Assembly: GCA_002296525.1 (NCBI GenBank)
Contig: DBIA01000037.1
Location: 1,253-16,630, forward strand
DNA: 15,378 bases
Source of the DNA: Candidatus Neomicrothrix sp. UBA814
GTDB lineage: Bacteria; Actinomycetota; Acidimicrobiia; Acidimicrobiales; Poriferisodalaceae
Reading direction: 5' to 3'
Below the pieces are notes generated by a model. It worked only from the letters and a program-made list of their open reading frames with translations, made no database searches and was not told the origin of the DNA. Of the stretch, positions 13,802 through 15,378 are shown piece after piece. The translations under genes were made by a program, and so were the position numbers. How positions within the stretch are numbered: the stretch's first letter is position 1; every line of letters starts with the position of its first letter.

Positions 13802-14716
13802 ATGTCTTATTTGCCGAATGTCTCAGAGATCTTTGATCCTTCGCTATGGACCGAGGTTGAAGGATTTGATTTCAAAGACATCACGTATCACCGAGCAAAA
13901 AATCAGGGCACAGTGCGCATAGCGTTTGACCGGCCAGATATTCGCAACGCATTCAGACCAGGAACCGTCGACGAGCTCTATACCGCTCTGGATCATGCAC
14001 GTATGAGCACTGACGTTGGTGTTGTGTTGCTTACTGGAAATGGGCCATCAACAAAGGATTCTGGATGGGCCTTCTGCTCTGGTGGAGATCAGCGAATCCG
14101 GGGAAAAGATGGATACAAATATGCTGACGGGGAAACGAGCGAGACTATCAACCCTGCTCAAGTGGGGCGGTTACACATTCTCGAATGTCAAAGGCTCATA
14201 AGAATGATGCCCAAAGTCGTCATATGCGTCGTACCCGGATGGGCCGTGGGCGGAGGACACAGTCTTCATGTGACATGTGACTTAACTATCGCCAGTAGAG
14301 AACACGCTCGCTTCAAGCAAACTGACACTGACGTAGCAAGTTTTGATGGGGGCTTTGGCTCTGCATATCTTGCAAAGCAGGTAGGTCAGAAGAAGGCCCG
14401 TGAAATATTTTTCCTCGGACGTACATACGACGCTGAGGAGAGATTTGTTATGGGCGACGTCAATGCAGTGGTCGATCATCAGGACTTGGAGAGAGTGGCT
14501 TTAGAGTGGGCACAAGAAATCAACTCAAAGTCGCCGACCGCGCAGCGGATGGCAAAATTTGCTTTTAATTTGACTGATGATGGGTTGATTGGCCAACAAG
14601 TATTCGCTGGCGAAGCGACTCGATTGGCTTATGGCACTGATGAGGCAGTCGAAGGTCGAGATGCATTTTTGGAAAAGCGCGACCAAGATTTTGGACAGTT
14701 CCCCTGGCATTTCTGA
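13802..14716 (+). CDS. menB: 1,4-dihydroxy-2-naphthoyl-CoA synthase
   Basis: Crotonase-fold enzyme that closes the second ring of menaquinone, turning o-succinylbenzoyl-CoA into 1,4-dihydroxy-2-naphthoyl-CoA. It has 304 residues; AGGAG lies 4 nt before ATG 13802. Diagnostic segments: FCSGGDQRIRG (91-101), VPGWAVGGGHSLHVTCDLTIAS (144-165) and FKQTDTDVASFDGGFGSAYL (171-190). Asp175, Asp182 and Tyr277 sit exactly ten residues before Asp185, Asp192 and Tyr287 of the Mycobacterium tuberculosis enzyme. Asp175 makes this the Asp type that needs no bound bicarbonate, unlike the E. coli Gly type. One small difference is Ala179 where many members have Gly (DVGSFDGG). No other men gene is in the window. 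The menaquinone made would be the likely acceptor for the nuo complex. Confidence 0.95.
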   Translation: MSYLPNVSEIFDPSLWTEVEGFDFKDITYHRAKNQGTVRIAFDRPDIRNAFRPGTVDELYTALDHARMSTDVGVVLLTGNGPSTKDSGWAFCSGGDQRIRGKDGYKYADGETSETINPAQVGRLHILECQRLIRMMPKVVICVVPGWAVGGGHSLHVTCDLTIASREHARFKQTDTDVASFDGGFGSAYLAKQVGQKKAREIFFLGRTYDAEERFVMGDVNAVVDHQDLERVALEWAQEINSKSPTAQRMAKFAFNLTDDGLIGQQVFAGEATRLAYGTDEAVEGRDAFLEKRDQDFGQFPWHF

Positions 14717-14727
14717 ATTGGTAAGGC

Positions 14728-15225
14728 TTAGGCCCCACTAGCCAGTCGCTGCATCACAGTGACGTCGAGCCATTGTCCGAATTTGCGCCCAACTTCGCGT
14801 TCAACTCCAACCATTTCGAAGCCATGCTTTGAGTGAAGAGCTATTGAAGCTGGGTTCTCGCCCGCTATTCGAGCGAATGTGGCATGAAAGCCGTGCTCAT
14901 CGGCGAGATGCACCAACTCGCTCAATAACACCGATCCGACGCCGACGCCCTGATGCTCCGGGTGAACATAAATAGAATCCTCAACGCTAGTTCCGTAGGC
15001 AGGACGATCGCGATACTTCGACAGGCAAGCCCAACCTACGACTTTCCTGGAATCATTCAAGGCGACTATGCATGGTAGAGCTCCTGAGCGTTCTCGAAGC
15101 CACTCTCGTTGCTCGTCCAAAGTTTTGGGGACTAAGTCGAACGTTGCTACGCCAGACAACACCTCGTGGTTGTAAATATTTGCTATCTCTTCAGCATCCG
15201 ACAGATTGGCTAAGCGAACCTTCAC
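14728..15225 (-). CDS. GNAT N-acetyltransferase, phosphinothricin acetyltransferase-like
   Basis: Acetyl-CoA-dependent N-acetyltransferase of the PAT/MddA-like GNAT group, 165 residues from GTG 15225 (family about 165-180). The family start is a few residues before the RxA-xxDAxxIxxIYN motif, seen here as VRLANLSDAEEIANIYNHEV, so GTG 15225 fits; longer starts at 15258 or 15309 add a tail without similarity. The acetyl-CoA loop is VHPEHQGVGVGSVLLSEL (87-104), followed by ARIAGENPASIALHSKHGFEMVG (118-140) and GRKFGQWLDVTVMQ (146-159), typical of this group. Family members acetylate phosphinothricin or methionine sulfoximine and sulfone; the natural substrate here is unknown and detoxification or amino-acid acetylation are both possible. 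It is convergent with menB (11-nt gap). An AGGGG 13 nt upstream of the GTG is the only ribosome-site candidate. Confidence 0.82.
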   Translation of the reverse strand: MKVRLANLSDAEEIANIYNHEVLSGVATFDLVPKTLDEQREWLRERSGALPCIVALNDSRKVVGWACLSKYRDRPAYGTSVEDSIYVHPEHQGVGVGSVLLSELVHLADEHGFHATFARIAGENPASIALHSKHGFEMVGVEREVGRKFGQWLDVTVMQRLASGA

Positions 15226-15313
15226 AGATATAAAGGTACCCCTGAAGAGGTTGTGCATCGTTGGTGTTGATCCGTAAGCTTTCAAGCCTGCGCGGGTTCG
15301 CCCGTTCATGGTT

Positions 15314-15378
15314 GCCGCGATAGCTCAGTTGGTAGAGCGCCTCCATGGTAAGGAGGAGGTCCCGGGTTCGAATCCCGG
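15314..15378 (+). tRNA. tRNA-Thr (anticodon GGT), 3' end beyond the window
   Basis: The 5' acceptor strand is GCCGCGA (15314-15320), D-arm GCTC/GAGC (15323-15338), and anticodon stem CCTCC/GGAGG (15340-15344 with 15352-15356). The loop is ATGGTAA with anticodon GGT at 15347-15349. The T-arm is CCGGG-TTCGAAT-CCCGG (15362-15378). The window ends at the last T-stem base, so the 3' acceptor strand is not seen. All visible stems pair. A weak promoter candidate, TTGTGC (15251-15256) with TAAGCT (15275-15280), lies upstream within the GNAT start region. Confidence 0.93.

Noticed and set aside
15293..15304. CGGG-TTCG-CCCG mini hairpin before tRNA-Thr, looking like a T-arm remnant or attachment-site trace
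   Set aside because: Only a 4-bp stem with no other tRNA arm or duplicated tRNA end nearby; probably chance. No integrase or insertion boundary is present.
15226..15309. 28-residue N-terminal extension of the GNAT protein
   Set aside because: Family members start just before the VRLANLSDAEEI motif, and the extension lacks similarity; ATG 15258 cannot be fully excluded.
1..15378. Defence island, prophage, CRISPR or insertion sequence
   Set aside because: No transposase, integrase, phage gene, spaced direct repeats or terminal inverted repeats were seen; all genes fit core or common accessory metabolism.

Overview
This is a 15.4 kb stretch of ordinary, densely packed bacterial chromosome. It holds 15 protein genes (the first cut by the left edge), one complete tRNA (Tyr) and one tRNA (Thr) cut by the right edge. 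I see no mobile element, prophage, CRISPR array or integration scar, and no gene-free stretch over 300 bases. The mix suggests an actinobacterium: an F420-type luciferase-like oxidoreductase, an Asp-type MenB like that of Mycobacterium, a 14-subunit type complex I and several GTG starts. The moderate GC content, short intergenic gaps and crotonase-rich content remind me of marine Acidimicrobiia. That placement is inference; no 16S or other marker gene is present.

Region 1 (1-5134, + strand) is the distal end of a nuo operon: the C-terminal part of nuoL, then nuoM and nuoN, spaced by 10 and 2 nt. Immediately after nuoN, and in the same reading frame, is a MidA/NDUFAF7-family SAM-dependent methyltransferase. 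In mitochondria this family is a complex I assembly factor, so the placement is the most informative piece of context in the window.

Region 2 (5223-9412, + strand) holds acetyl-CoA synthetase (acs), a small stand-alone HAD phosphatase, a Cys-containing lipoprotein whose C-terminal part resembles I78-type protease inhibitors, and the membrane metalloprotease HtpX. yajQ converges on htpX with a 1-nt gap.

Region 3 (10000-12862, + strand) starts with tRNA-Tyr and a very strong hairpin terminator. It is followed by a three-gene cluster: a crotonase-fold enzyme, a cysteine-dioxygenase-like cupin that keeps the Cys and Tyr positions of the thiol-dioxygenase cross-link, and a triple-rhodanese protein with only one catalytic domain. 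The last two overlap by 4 nt (GTGA). Together they look like a small organosulfur module, possibly linked to acyl-CoA chemistry.

Region 4 (12867-15378) has an F420-type LLM oxidoreductase on the - strand, divergent from menB (menaquinone ring closure) on the + strand. A phosphinothricin-acetyltransferase-like GNAT on the - strand converges on menB, and tRNA-Thr(GGT) runs off the end. MenB makes the quinone class that complex I of such an organism would most likely reduce, so the two ends of the window are functionally connected.

No dramatic new system is visible. The best leads are the nuoN-MidA linkage, the crotonase/thiol dioxygenase/rhodanese operon, and an inhibitor-like lipoprotein next to HtpX.
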